Positions 23,350 to 36,049 are shown, counted from the stretch's first letter. The stretch is 64,000 bases of DNA from Hofstenia miamia (GCA_004352715.1 SCFE01000055.1:198974-262973); one strand, 5' to 3'. Made by a program: numbers and translations. The notes: generated by a model not told the origin, from the letters alone.

Positions 23350-24317
23350 TGGTATACAGAAAAAACAAGACATTCATTTTTAATGGTAGAGATTGTATAT
23401 AGAGTGATTTAGTTCATGCCTATAAACAAGAATGTCAAAATACTATCAAATGTTCAAATTTAACTCAAAGATCACTGACTCCTTCTACACTTGATAGGCA
23501 AAAAGTATCCTTATAAGGTATTTGATGAGAAAACTGTTATTCTTCTGAATATGCATTCTCTGTATAATGCAAGTAGATTTTTCGAAACAGTTACAAATGT
23601 TTTTTTAATAAGCAATGTGAAGTCACCAAGCATTGGTGTGATGCATATAGAGATGTAATTTCCTCTATAAATGATTAAAGACTGCAATTTTTGAAAGAAA
23701 CAAAGAAACAATGCTAAAATTTAGTGGAGTGGCACCACATAGTAACAGATATAGATTGAAATCTCTAACTTAAGAAACGAGATTTGGTTGGCATAGAACT
23801 CTCATGGGGTTTTGCTGAAATTATAGAGATTTTATTAAATCAAGGTTTTAAATACGTAATGCTTAGAGATTTTCAGACAGACCTTCTTGTAAAACAATTT
23901 GGAGTATACCGACAATCATATGGTGCAAATTATAACATTTCAGTCAGCCAGGTGATTACTTCTTTCAAGCACAACATAGGTCAGTTGATCAGTGATTTTG
24001 ATATTAATATTGAAAATAATTACTTGTCAGACTGTATATACTCTGATATGCAAATGGAATTTGAGAAATTCAATCAATTTTTATCTTATTATGTTGAAAA
24101 TGCTTGGATCAACCAAGCTATAGTGTATGTTGCAGGATTTGTAGTTTGGAAATTCAATTTATGTAATTTTATCAGAGACCTCAATGTTATTCAAAATGTA
24201 GATTTTTTGAGTGAGGTATCTAGAGGTCGACTCACTGTACTAAATGAAGAAATTGATTTAAAATTATATTCTGCTTCTTCCAGAATTCTACAAAAGCTAA
24301 ATTCTAATGGATCATAA
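23350..24317 (+). mobile_element. P-element/THAP9-like transposase relic (C-terminal)
   Basis: The 3' part is an open plus-strand frame (23784-24317, 177 codons) with FQTDLLVKQFGVYRQSYGANYNISVSQV at its core and YVAGFVVWK near its end. The first resembles the conserved block (T/S)-D-x-L-E-x-x-F-G in P-type and THAP9-like transposases; here the expected Glu is Val, so a likely catalytic residue is lost. Upstream to 23350, broken frames carry similar transposase-like text such as FDEKTVILLN and DRQKVS. Residues follow a pattern seen in invertebrate genomes, but the precise family was not verified. Confidence 0.5.
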
Positions 24318-26480
24318 TTTTGTTTTATTTCATATATTTTGGTTTTAATGTTTGTGTGCTTATAAGCATCTATAATATAAATCATACATATTTATATTTG
24401 TTTTATAGGCATATAAATTTATTGTTTAAAATCGTAAATTACAGCTTGCATCAATGTTTATTTGCGTAGGCGTCCACCTACACATTATTTTTAAAAATTA
24501 TGTTGTCATCTCCTTGTGTCCAGAGCTCCATGTGCAATGATGATTACAATTATATAAACAAAGTATGGAGCAAAAGTGAACTTGATGAATTATTAGTGAT
24601 TAACAAGTACTACCCGTTATTTATGTACAAATATTATGTGATGAAACTGACTTTTGTGACTTTAATAGTTATGACAAGTTAATTTGTTTATTACTTTTTG
24701 GTTTTTTAAACTCTGTGAACTAAAAGTTCAATTTCAATCGCAGTGTCTAGTTTCCTATATGCAATCTAGACTTGTATAAGCAACTATTTATTGCCTACAC
24801 AATTTATTAACTTTGTTTGATTTATCTCTTTATAAGCACGTGTGTTAAGTAAAACATTGTAAGCTAAGGGTAAAATTCAACCAATCATATGTCTTATTGC
24901 GAAAAACCACAGAATTTAATTAAAGCAATTGATACACTAGCTTTGTTTACGGTGAGATGAATCTTGTCTTGTTATACTAGCCCCAAATTACGCAATCTAT
25001 CTTTTGTACTAATAGTAAGTCTTCTTAATACTTGTTAACCACTGTCGTTATATATAATGATTCGTGTGTAGCTAATGAAAGTTTTATTTGTTCCAAATGC
25101 TCAAGTATGATCGTTTTCTAAAACTTGTTCTCTGCTAGGATTCACTATCCAATTCCAACTGTATAATTATTCAATTACCTAGTTAAATCGTAAATGACCA
25201 GTTCGTGATTTATATTTGCTTGTATAGTGCTTTGCATTTTACTTTACTGAAAATACTATCTCAGTAACTCGATTTATTTTATAGGAAACGTGATTCAAAC
25301 GTTTCCACTGGACAAGAAATTTTTGTGTTAATTGCAACTACCATTTGACTTATTAACACGTATTACTTTTCCTCTTTGACTTTGATAATTTCAAAGGTTA
25401 GAAATACAACTTTTCTCTCAAGGGATAAATAAAACAAATTTTTCCTAATTTTATTCTGTATTTTTAAAACTTCGTTCAAACTATACCGTTTTACGTAGCT
25501 AAAATGTCATATTAAGAATTATAAAGTCACCAATTTATACTATGTGTTTCATTTCTTTTTATCCTTATCAATTAGAAAATGCCACAAGTTTTCGTTCAGT
25601 GTCTCGTTTTAACTCTAAAGTGTTTAAAGCCAACTAGAGGTGATTAATGCAATGTTAAATATCACAAATTTTTCACTAAAGGGCCTCTCTCTTTTATCTT
25701 TAGAGTTATGTAATTTACAATCCTTTTTAATGTCTTTTTTTAATTTGCCTTATTCCTTGGCACCTATGCAATTTCGTTCCTAGACGTTACTTTAAAGAAT
25801 CTCTCTGTGACGAATAGAGAACAAACTTGACAATTATTTTATTTTGTTTGAACATTTTCAGAAGTTAGAAACTTTTATGTATCGCTGTCTCAGTATTTTA
25901 CTTCGAAAATTTAAACAATCTTTCACCATTTTCACTTAAATTTAAGTAAACAATAAATTCTTAGCGAACTAATTTATTTTGACACAAATAGAATATTGAT
26001 AAAAACAAAGGTCGGAATGAATCTCTAAATATAATATGATTCTTAAATGCACCGTACTAGTTTCTAGTTTACTATTTCAAACTTGGACAAAAATGTTTAC
26101 TTGTGGATAACGACGACCAATGTAGGTATACTAATGTGACTGTCTTTAGATTCTGCAACTCTGTTCAGAGACTTTCCAAAAACCCAAAACAAAACGTTGT
26201 TTGCAAACTTCTATTTTTTAAACAGAGATAGCAGCTGGCAATTTGTGGTGTGTTTTAACAAGTGTTTTATTTGGATGTTTATGGCGATTTTGACTTCACT
26301 ACAAAAATCATTGATTCTGATGCCCTACTTTGAATTGTTTCCCAAAATTTCTAAAAATAAGTGAATTTTTACAGGGTATGTTCCATTAACGGTTTGCACT
26401 AGCTGCTGTCAATTACTTTAAGGGGGTAACATTTCCATCGCTGTTTTCTTTTGTAAAACTAGTTTGTAAACAATCAAGTT
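24318..26480. other. No gene seen
   Basis: A 2.2-kb stop-dense, AT-rich stretch without recognisable repeats or protein traces. A TATATAAG word at about 26494-26501 sits 60-70 bases before two overlapping short frames (26543-26803, 26563-26748) that match nothing known. Confidence 0.45.
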
Positions 26481-26909
26481 CCATTGAACTACTGTTATAT
26501 AAGGAAGTGATGCTTTACTAGAATCATCTGCCTTTTATTTCTGTGCAACTCTACTTGAAGTTATGTCTTCCATTAAATTTTTACGAAAAATTTATAAATC
26601 CAAATGTAGAAAAGATAGGCATTCTTCTGCAAGTCCATACAAAAGTTTCTTTTGCATTCAATTTTCATTACAATTACTTTCTAGAGAATTGTTTATTGAA
26701 AATTTGGCTACCCTCTGGAGCAGTTCATTTCTTAATTATGGCAGCTAACATTTTTAGCTCTCATTGCCATAAGCGGTTGGTGGCCAATTCGTCTAGTAGA
26801 TAAGACAATGACTTTGCCTGTTTTTGTAGCATGTATCATAAACCGATAAGCATTTTGTTTGATGCATTGTCATTTCAATTAAGGGCTTTACTATTGCTAC
26901 ATATGCGAG

Positions 26910-27128
26910 ATGAATAAAGTTATTTTGACAATTCCTGAGATAGAAAAGAATAAGCAGAGTAAGCACCAGTTGAGGAGGATGCCTTCTCCTCAGCAGCTGG
27001 ATGCAATCAATAAAGAACTGCTATTGAGTCGGCCAGAAGTCGTGATGCTGTTTTACCTAATTGGAGTATTAATAGTAATATTAAACTCTGAGCGGTTGCG
27101 ATATTTATTTAATCGTAGGGATCAGTAA
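26910..27128 (+). CDS. Candidate small single-span membrane protein
   Basis: A 72-codon frame from ATG to TAA. The first forty residues are polar and basic (KNKQSKHQLRRMPSPQQLD), followed by one hydrophobic stretch VVMLFYLIGVLIVIL at about residues 44-58 and a basic tail ending RRDQ, so a tail-anchored or single-pass topology is possible. GC content and codon choice look slightly more gene-like than the flanks. No family recognised, and no splice or poly(A) evidence; an isolated exon or a chance frame remain open. Confidence 0.25.
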   Translation: MNKVILTIPEIEKNKQSKHQLRRMPSPQQLDAINKELLLSRPEVVMLFYLIGVLIVILNSERLRYLFNRRDQ

Positions 27129-27180
27129 ATTGTGTAGGGAAGACTGACTTAGGCGAATGACATAAAGAAGGCTTAGGCTA

Positions 27181-27219
27181 ATCCAAGACCTTCTTATAAC
27201 TTGTAAGAAGGCTTTGGAT
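27181..27219. other. Strong 18-bp hairpin followed by a T run
   Basis: ATCCAAGACCTTCTTATA pairs with the sequence TGTAAGAAGGCTTTGGAT across a 3-base loop, with one mismatch and two G-T pairs, and CCTTTTTT follows 8 bases later. The word AAGAAGGCTT(A/T)GG also occurs just upstream (27165-27180), giving an alternative fold. Function unknown. Confidence 0.5.
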
Positions 27220-27239
27220 AATCGGACCTTTTTTAATTT

Positions 27240-28287
27240 ACCGATTCTACAATAACACTTTATAAGATTACTGAAGTTTCGTAGTAAAAATTTTATTGCC
27301 TATGAAAGTAATTGAAGGGATTTATCACTTTTTTTTGAAATCCTATTTTCTAATTGCAGTTTGTATTAATGAAAACGACTATAATAAAAAAAACAATTGA
27401 AACGACAATTGACCCCTGTTTTGGAGACTTTCTTAATATTTCTTTCATATCTAAGATCCAGAACATAACCACACGCCCATAGAGTACTTTGATGAATCAA
27501 TTTCAGTATGGATTGATTATTTTTGCCCAAAACTTGAAGAAAATAAATATAAAAATGTTAATTTTGATCTTCCTATTCATTGAAAATTTCAATATTATTC
27601 TCAACCATACAAGAAATGGATAGGGTTATTGCTAAAAATCTTTAGGAGGAATCTGTATTTACCCTAAAAGTTATTATTAAGTATGAAAAATCATGTTTTG
27701 TTAGAAACACATATCAAAAAATTGTTTACCAAAATTATAATTTTCCCATATAGGGACTCTCTATACTCAAACTGTAAAAAATTGTTTGTTGAAACATGCA
27801 TTCTTATTTTAACTGAGTATTTAACTTGTTTCCTGATATCACTACTCAACATCTGCAATCATTCTAAATTTGATAATCACTATTCTTGAATAGAACTTTC
27901 TTTCTTATCAACCCATGTGAAATATGTTGAATGCAATTTTTTTACTACTTTGTGCCGGACTGACTATTAGCAATGCTTCGTTATCTACTAAGGCTACAGT
28001 CCATATCTATCACATCACATTGCTATATGGAATTTGATTGATAATTTAGTGTCCATCCTAGTAGAAACCAAAATGATGCTGGGGCTCTGTAAACTCAGTG
28101 TGCATCATGATTGTAAAGTTTAATAAGCTTCCTTAATTTTTACAAAATTATATTATCTAAAGTTTGATACATAATGTATCAATAGTCTTAGAAATGAGGA
28201 ATCTTTACCATTATTCACTCAAATACTTGTCCAATCTGGATTTGTTTGATTGGAAAGTATCATTTGTATCTTGTAAACAAAAACAAA
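27240..28287. other. No gene seen
   Basis: AT-rich, stop-dense; nothing recognised. Confidence 0.5.
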
Positions 28288-28313
28288 ATATATACATATA
28301 TATATATATATAT

Positions 28314-28365
<52 letters not shown>
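28288..28365. repeat. (TA)n microsatellite with TACATG interruptions
   Basis: About 78 bases of alternating TA. Confidence 0.95.
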
Positions 28366-28368
<3 letters not shown>

Positions 28369-30319
28369 AGCATATAAACACTTTATCAAGCCATAGTCGT
28401 CCTTATAGGTCTACTTAAATTTATTGAAACCTGAGCACTCGAAAAATACGAAAATTTAGTTAGTAAAGGAAATTTAGGTAACTTTATCGATAAAACAAAA
28501 AAGCTTAAATATTTATAAAACTTTAAAAAAATATACTAGCTTTAACGAAAGCACTTTGAAACTGATCTCTGTTAAATGCCAAATTACTTGTTTGTCTAAA
28601 AAATGTTTCTTTGTGAATTTTAGTTTTTATTGATTTATAAAATATGAAATCAATTTTATTAGTAGAATAAATTTATTTTATACTTATATATACATTTACA
28701 TTTATTATCTTTAACTGCATTTTTTCAATTTGTGTTGTTCTTCTCTTCTAAAAATTACACAGAATACAAAGAATTGATTTTTTCAGATGTAAAAATTAAG
28801 AAATTTTCGAAATTTATTTTTTTGACAATGAAACTAAAAAACAAGTGTAATGTAAAATTCAAATCATAGATAGGCCACGTCCCACTGGAAAAAAAGTAAG
28901 AGAACTCTCAAATTTTTGAATAGAAATACATGTATTGACCTATTAAAATTATCACTTGTGATTTAAAACTTTTCCAAAGTTGTAAAAAATCATTTAAAAT
29001 TTTTCTAATTTAAACTGTAGATTGTCATTTTAAGTTACAACTGCTAGTTTAAATACAGCAGACACTAGACATGACTATACTAACAATTAAATTATAATTA
29101 AAATCCTAAAATACATTTTTAATAATTTGCTATGGAATATTTTGAAATATTTTAAGACAAGCAAAATATGTGGACATCTAGCCTAAATTATAAGTCATTT
29201 ATCTCTAATATCGGTGTAGACCTCATACTGACTATAGAACTTGTTCGAATTCTAAATTATTGAGAAATATGTGTATGGCATATTTCCATGACGCAATTTA
29301 AATAGTAATGGTTCATTGCTTAATGCTCGTGAATGTCAATTTCAAAAGCTAATTGCCCTGATGAGTAAACATTTTATTCACTGATGTTAGAATGGTGACA
29401 TTATTCAGATGAATCGGATCTTTGTTGCAAAAATCTATTACAGGTATCAGTTCTTAACATTGGCTATATTTTTCTGTATTTTAAGTTCTCATTAATTGGA
29501 TTTATTCTCGAATTTACGCAGGTTTTTATGCTACTCAATATGTGGCACTTTAAATATATTTTTACTTTAACATTGGATTGATATTCGTTATATATTATGT
29601 CAGGCTTCTTTGATAGCTGTGCATGCTCATTGTTTTCAAAAAGTTTATGTAGTTCAGGTATTGATTTAATTAAATTCTGGTAATTTGAAGAAATTTTGAC
29701 AACACCACTAAGTAAGCACTTGATGACAAAAATTTCTTAATTTGTGTCGCAATTTTAATGAAGTAGAATGCAAAGATTGAAATTTGTTGGATTCCGGCTA
29801 ATTTTAGTTTCGTAGAAATGTTTATTGTAAGTTATTGCGAAATTCAGGAAAATTTATTGATTATTCAGAAAGTATGCAATTGTAAATTGCTATTCTTTTA
29901 AGCAAATTATTCAAAGAGATTTTAAAACCCTTAATCGCATCTTGGATTTCAAAAATAGTAAACATATCATCATAATACTTAGGCTGTGCAATTGGCTTTG
30001 TGATTTTTATGTCATCTATGTTCTCTTCGATGATATCCATGGCATCTGTCTGCTCTTAAATTACTTCGTTAAATAACATTTGCAAACTTATCAGGATTGA
30101 TAAATTCTTATATTTACATTCACACACATCGAATGAAAAGCCTAATTTATGATCATTATGAAAACATCTGATAAAAATATTTTTGAAATTCTAATAATTT
30201 AGAACTCGAATGAAAATAAGAAACTACATCAAAAGCTTAAAAGATTTTTAGTGTATGAATGCTTTAACAATATCACATGTAGTTCATTATAACCTATATT
30301 ACCACAAAATTTGAAAAAA
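28366..30319. other. No gene supported; possible old LINE trace
   Basis: Very AT-rich. On the minus strand about 29600-30080 reads DDMFTIFEIQDAIKGFK and later NPPNQF and LEKF-like pieces that loosely recall the linker before a LINE reverse transcriptase, too broken to claim. Confidence 0.3.
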
Positions 30320-30937
30320 ATACTCCACTTTGCATAAATGGACTTGCCATTGAATATTTGGGTGTTACCATCGAAAACAAATTATAATTTGGGAAACTAT
30401 ATAGGAAAGATTCTGAAGAAAGTATACTTCATTACTAACTCACTTATGTTTGTTTGTAGATTTATAAATAAAAACACTCGTTGGTACATATTTAAAACTT
30501 ATATTCTTAATGTTATCACATATTCTTCATGGGCATGGTTTGGACATCTGTATAATTTTCAAGAACAGAGACTGAGAAGAGCACTTAAGCATGTTTCTTC
30601 CTCACTGAGTTTGCCAGAAGAAAATATTATACGCATATGCAATAAGGCCCTCATAACTTGTTTCAAAAACAATAAACATTCATCGGATATTATGCAGCCA
30701 AGAAAATAAGTTACATATGTTTTTAAGGTATCACATAACACTTTATTTGTAGGACGTCTAAAAACAGAAACCGTTTAATATATTTGCACCTCAATACCTG
30801 ACAACAAATACATTACCTGATTTCATATAAAAGACTGAATATTACTTACCACTATTCATTTTGTAGCCTATTCTATTTTATCATAATTGATACAGGAAAT
30901 AAAATTGTTGTTTATTAATTATTATTATTATTATTAA
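30320..30937 (+). mobile_element. LINE reverse transcriptase thumb fragment with 3' tail
   Basis: A frame just before 30350 gives LAIEYLGVTIENKL, a reverse transcriptase thumb motif. After a frame change, an open stretch continues (to 30709) with WYIFKTYILNVITYSSWAWFG, LRRALKHVSSS and IIRICNKAL, the usual C-terminal region of non-LTR reverse transcriptases. AATAAA occurs at about 30898 and the fragment ends near an (ATT)n-like tail at 30915-30935. The catalytic palm is missing, so it is a 5'-truncated copy. Confidence 0.65.
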
Positions 30938-30939
30938 TT

Positions 30940-31885
30940 ATGGAGGCCTGAAATAATTGTAAAGAAAAATTCTCTGCATCCATGCACAGCTTGGTTAAAG
31001 TCCAATATGAATGATTATGATTGTTCTTTCAAATATTTTACTAGTAATTGAGAAACGGAAATTATATGTAATTAAAAGCATTCTGAATATTTTGAATATT
31101 CCTACAATTAGAACGTGTGGCGTTATATTTAAATCATTGACTGAATGACTTTCATTTATACATTAAGAAATCACATAGTGGTTGATTTATAATTAAAAAC
31201 AAAATGTATTTTGACATTTTGAATTTAAATTCTTTATGACTAAAAACCTTAGTGTTCATGGTCAGATTTGCCAGCTTTGATTTTTCGATCTCATAACAAT
31301 GAGTCATCCAGTGAAAAAATCTACGAAAATTATTAATTTGGCCCATTAAATGGATCAATCAAAAAATTAATTTTAGCAAATATTTGATAGCATACTATTA
31401 TTGTATTCAACCCTTAGATACCTGAAGTGCTCAGATCTGACCACTAATACTACTAGTTGCTATGTTCAGCTTTTATGTTATATACAGAGATGGACATTCG
31501 CCTACTCTGAACGACAAAACCTTAGTCATTGTCCCAAAAACCGGTTCAACTTTATTTCTAAATATATAATCGTTTTGATAAAAATCAATAAGGATGTGAG
31601 CATTTGTAATTAATTTAAACCTATCAGAGATATATTTGACAGATTTTGAAAAAAAATATAAATTCTAAATCTCTTCCTTTTTCCTGACACTTGATGAACA
31701 ATTTTAAAACCTGGAAAGATCGCTCTAGTGTGATTGTCTGTATACAAGGCAATCAGAGAAATATGGAATTAAGTTTTCGGCGTTGAGTGAACTGTAAAAT
31801 AAATATTTCGTAGATATTATGTCTTTATCTTGCCAAACAAGAAACGAATTTGAGAACGGATCAACTTGGTGAAAATGTTTTAAAA
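30940..31885. other. No gene seen
   Basis: Only short frames on both strands; none recognised. Some of it may belong to the piggyBac-like relic that follows. Confidence 0.4.
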
Positions 31886-31889
31886 CTCT

Positions 31890-32255
31890 TACCTTAATTT
31901 TTTTGGAAAGCGACATAACAATACTTGTGATAACTTGTTCACGTTTTTCAAACTTAATGTATTTATAACAAAAAAATTAGCAGTGCTTGATAAAGCACAG
32001 CGTTCCGCGGATCAAATAGCCTTAATTTATAGTACCAAGGACGTTGATAGGCGTTAGCAAGTTGCAGTATTTGGTAATAGGCTTGATATTGCATCTATTA
32101 ATGCCAGGGATCTCACCAAAAAAACACTATAAAAATTGTGCAAAAGAACTTTATGCTTCTGTTGGAGTAACAGTTCTGAAAAACACATGTCCAAGAAAAT
32201 ACATCTCGAACAACCCCACACCACTTTTACTAAAACGTGGCTTATGTAAGTAATT
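31890..32255 (+). mobile_element. piggyBac-like transposase relic
   Basis: Broken plus-strand frames give FFGKRHNNTCDNLFTFFKL, resembling the piggyBac catalytic block (GRNVT-DNFFTS), then SADQIALIYSTKD, QVAVFGNRLDIASINA and LCKRTL/KNCAKELYA, matching the C-terminal pattern (VD-MDQM…YS-KR, W…FY-LLDIA-INA). The space between the two blocks is shorter than in intact transposases, so there is a deletion. No ends found. Confidence 0.5.
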
Positions 32256-32799
32256 CCAACAATTATGCCAATATACATTGTAGCGTTTGCAAGACGCGAA
32301 AATGTGAAAACTGGACCTTTCACCGCATTTAATTGCAATTATTTTTACTTTAATATTTTATTTGACAGTTTATCGTCAATCTGTGAGTATGTACAATATT
32401 TACAATGAAATATATACAGATTATTTACAAATGTTAAATTTATACTGAAGTGTACAAAGAGAAAAAATTAAATAGAAAGAAGCTTACTATATTTTCTGAT
32501 ATTTTATTTAATTTTACACAGTTTTTCTTAAAGTGGTCAATTCTAACCACTTCTGCTTTTTAAGTGGTATCGAGTTTTCAGGCTTTCTTTTGCTAAATTG
32601 GCTAGCTTAGTGGTGTACTTGTGAATGTTTTATTAACTCAGCTCCGAATAAAGAATCATTACTTCAATGTAAATACAAAGATATTAAAAAATTATTTTTA
32701 GTGAAGTTTATAATATCTAAAAAAACCGTGTAAAATATGACTAAATTACACTTATTCAATGAAATAGGCATGTATTGAGAAAATATTGAGTATATCAAT

Positions 32800-32810
32800 T
32801 TTGCATTTAG
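32800..32810 (+). promoter_or_regulatory. Probable 3' splice acceptor of MFS gene 2
   Basis: TTTGCATTTAG, then GCAAAAATA and the ATG 9 bases after the AG; same arrangement as the other two copies. Confidence 0.6.
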
Positions 32811-32819
32811 GCAAAAATA

Positions 32820-34079
32820 ATGGGCAATTTTCACATGTACCTATGTTCTGCTTTGCTTCTCATATTAATATTATTGGAAGCAATGAATGACACAATTCTT
32901 AACAGCTTCTATCCAATTGAAGCCAAAAATAATCACGACATGTCTAACAGTCAAATTGCATATTGCTTGGCAATGTTTGATGTCGGAGTCAATGTTGGAT
33001 TGCTCTTTTGCATAGCATTTTCTGAATTTGTAGATAAGAATAGAAAAAATGTCACATTATTAAGTGGCATGGTTACCGGTATTTCCCTTTTCTTATTTGG
33101 CATCACATATGTCATTCAGAATAAAGCTCTCTATGTAGTAGCCACATTTTCTGTACGGCTAGTTAATGGGCTGATGTCTTCTTGTACTTGGGCAGCCGGT
33201 TGGGTGCTCATTAGCTCATTATCGAATGATGATTCCACTGCAAACACATTAACTACTTTGGCCATCACTGCAACCTTCATTGGCCATTTTAGTGCCCCAT
33301 TTTTTGGAACAATTCTTTACGTGAACTTTGGATATAGTTTGCCATTTTTTGTGATTGGTTTACTACAATTTAGTATATCAGTTATACTACTAATTTATAT
33401 GATGCCAAGACCGAACACTGCAAAAGATAAAAATGATGAATATTCAAGACCCGATAATTTGCTAAGTTATTTGTTACATCCTCTTCTCATTGGACATACT
33501 TGGGTTATTTTTGAATCAGCCATGCTTATAGGATTCTTCGAAGCAACAATTTCGCTTTACCTTAATACATTTTCACTGTCAATTTCAAGAATTAGTCTTA
33601 TCATTAGTTTCAGCACTGTCATCGTCATTTTCTTATCCTTGATAAGTGTTTATTTGAACAGCAAGCATTTTGTTAAAACCAATCTCCTAGGTCAGCTTTT
33701 ATTTTTCATTGCAATGTTTCTATATTCTTTCTCATTTATGCACACAAAGCCTTTCGCACTCGTAATGGCAATTTCTGGTTATTATGTACATTCAATTTCA
33801 AAAGTATTCCATTCAGGACCATCAAGTCTTGTTTTAAAAAACATATTAGTTTGTATCTTTGGCAAAGCCGCAAAAACTTGGGCCAATGCAACTGCCCTGA
33901 CATTTAATTCTTTAATGTATTTTTCCGGTAGACTATTTGGGATTTCAGTTGTTGCTGGGCTCCTCGTTAAAGTTCTAGCATATGAATCTATAGTGTATAT
34001 TTTAATTGGTGTTTCATTTTTAACTTATTGTAGCGAATGTTTTGTTTTTTACAAACTTACAAAATCAACTTATAAATAA
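32820..34079 (+). CDS. MFS transporter, SLC18B1-like (copy 2)
   Basis: A 419-residue protein with twelve hydrophobic segments and the same motif order as copy 1: MNDTILNSFYPIE, MSNSQIAYCLAMFDVG, VRLVNGLMSSC, SAPFFGTILYVNFGY, FFEATISLYLNTF and a C-terminal FVFYKL. Identity with copy 1 is about 60% by eye; the central loop (residues 197-217, PRPNTAKDKNDEYSRPDN) is the most divergent part. The TM4 WGPGW of the other copies is WAAGW here. Uptake or release of a small solute by antiport is the family role; substrate unknown. The start follows the splice acceptor and is supported by alignment. An AATAAA lies 62 bases after the stop. No internal intron. Confidence 0.87.
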   Translation: MGNFHMYLCSALLLILILLEAMNDTILNSFYPIEAKNNHDMSNSQIAYCLAMFDVGVNVGLLFCIAFSEFVDKNRKNVTLLSGMVTGISLFLFGITYVIQNKALYVVATFSVRLVNGLMSSCTWAAGWVLISSLSNDDSTANTLTTLAITATFIGHFSAPFFGTILYVNFGYSLPFFVIGLLQFSISVILLIYMMPRPNTAKDKNDEYSRPDNLLSYLLHPLLIGHTWVIFESAMLIGFFEATISLYLNTFSLSISRISLIISFSTVIVIFLSLISVYLNSKHFVKTNLLGQLLFFIAMFLYSFSFMHTKPFALVMAISGYYVHSISKVFHSGPSSLVLKNILVCIFGKAAKTWANATALTFNSLMYFSGRLFGISVVAGLLVKVLAYESIVYILIGVSFLTYCSECFVFYKLTKSTYK

Positions 34080-34140
34080 AAGATTATTGTAATGCTTGAC
34101 AGGATGTTGTTCATTTTGTTACTGAAATTTATATTAATTT

Positions 34141-34146
34141 AATAAA
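34141..34146 (+). promoter_or_regulatory. Poly(A) signal of MFS gene 2
   Basis: AATAAA in a T-rich context shortly after the stop codon. Confidence 0.5.
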
Positions 34147-34509
34147 TTTTGGTTTAATACTTTTCTTCATTATATATAAGGATAATTAAATGTAAATTAT
34201 GATAAAATGTTGTCCATACGATTGGCACATCTTTGAATTGAAGTAATCGCAATAGACAAGATTCTTAAAGGAGTCTTTAGCGACAAAATTTAATAATTTA
34301 AAATAATTATGTATTTTACTTTACAAATGATACTAAAATCAAGTTTTCCAAATGAATTATTTATTATTTTAAATAGCAGCATTCATTTAACTTCCCAATG
34401 GAGTAGCAACAGTATACCAAACCATCGATCAAATTCAAAAATAGAATCGCACGCAATATAACCAATAAATATTAATTATTATTGATAAGATGAAGATACC
34501 AGTTGAGTA

Positions 34510-34565
34510 CAGGGGCGTACGCAGGATTTTCTGACGTGGGGGACCACATACTTATAATTTATAAT
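34510..34565. mobile_element. hAT-type terminal sequence (isolated left end)
   Basis: CAGGGGCGTACGCAGGATTT and the following TTCTGAC equal the reverse complement of the ends at 53656 and 63529. Its flank GTTGAGTA does not match the flank TATTAAAG at 53657, so the ends do not belong to one element. Confidence 0.6.
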
Positions 34566-35988
34566 CCCCTGCATATAAGTAGCCTTAAATTTAAATTACA
34601 TATATACCTTAAATTACAGATAAGTTATATATCAGAAAATATTGAGATCAAAATAATAGCGCAGGTATTTGCTATCTAAAACAACTAAAAAGAATAATAG
34701 ATTTATTAGTAAGAAGCAATTATAAATATGTATGAATTTTAGAGATCATTAGTTTGTGACAAGGAAAAGGGAGTTTTAACTGGCTCATATCGTAATGTTT
34801 AATATCAAAAGGCAGGAGACAAATGCAGGCCTTAGAAGTGTTCCTTATCACCAGGTTATTATTCAAAATGCTGGAGTCTGTAAGAATTGTTAAAGTAGCA
34901 TATGCAATGGAAGCAAATCCTTTAGTACATAGGCTATGCCCCCCCTCTCCCAGATAATGGTAAGTAACTTATTATACCATTGCAATAAAATTACTATATA
35001 ATTGCGTGTAGGGAATGATGTTGCTTTGACAAAAACTAAACATTTCTGTATGATGGCCTAAGCCGAGAAGAAAAGGCAGCTTATAGTAAAAAAACCACTC
35101 GTAGTTGCAAAAATGTTTGTTCTAGTATCAACTCAAACCCACTCAGTGACATTTAGGCAATTAAAAAATTCATAATGTTAAAATACAAACCACACGTAAT
35201 GACAACTAAAAATTTAGCAATTTAATCAAGACTAATGAGAAGCGATGAGTTGAAACGCTTTATTGAACAAATTTGACAAGCTTGCCAGCATAAATAGAAT
35301 GCATGAGTAACAGCTACAGAAATACCTATTGTTACCACGAAAAGGAGGTAGTGTTTTCGGGTCTGTTTGTTTGTTTGTTAGCAGGATTTGACAAAGACTA
35401 ATGGGTGGATTTTCATAAAATATAATCTAAAAATATTTTCCGGTCTAACTTAGATCCCATTAATTTTTCAGAATGATTCGAATTGCCGTCTTGGAGCTAG
35501 ATACAATATCCATTGATAAGCGGTGTATGTCAATGCATAGAATGATTTTTACAAGCAAGAAAAATGTTTTTTCACTAACTTCAATATTTTTTTCTACTAC
35601 TAAGAGCGAAATATAAGCGACATAACTAAAAAGGAATTTTAGAAATCAGATTATTAATTGTCAAGATATTTGGCATTATGCAGTTGGAGTTTTTCTATAT
35701 TTTTTAATTCATTTAATTTGTGTAACATCCAGTGGGACATCAACTCTTTTAGCACAATAGTTGTGTCAGGTTTGTCTCTACCATTGAACTATAAAATAGA
35801 GAGTTCATATTTTGTAAAACATTTCAGGAAATCCTTAAGAATGTTGATAGAAATAAAAGTTATATTGCTCCAGCAATATTTCACACATAAACATTGAACC
35901 AAATGTGCTTGATTACTCCAAGTTGATTATATATTAACAAAAAACTATTTGCAAAAGCCCGGAATCTTAAGCTTTCCAGTACAAAACG

Positions 35989-35990
<2 letters not shown>
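34566..35990. other. No gene supported
   Basis: AT-rich with only short frames. Around 35360-35440 the text GTTTGTTTGTTTGTTAGCAGG followed by AAAGACTAATGGGTGGATTTT looks like a dispersed repeat of the kind common in invertebrates, but no second copy lies in the window. Confidence 0.35.
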
Positions 35991-36025
<35 letters not shown>

Positions 36026-36029
36026 TATA
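35991..36029. repeat. (TA)n microsatellite
   Basis: Alternating TA with one CA. Confidence 0.9.
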
Positions 36030-36049
36030 AACCGCAATATATCAAGGAA

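Noticed and set aside
26740-26820. Possible tRNA near GCGGTTGGTGGCCAATTCG
   Set aside because: No cloverleaf with paired acceptor stem or B-box consensus could be drawn.
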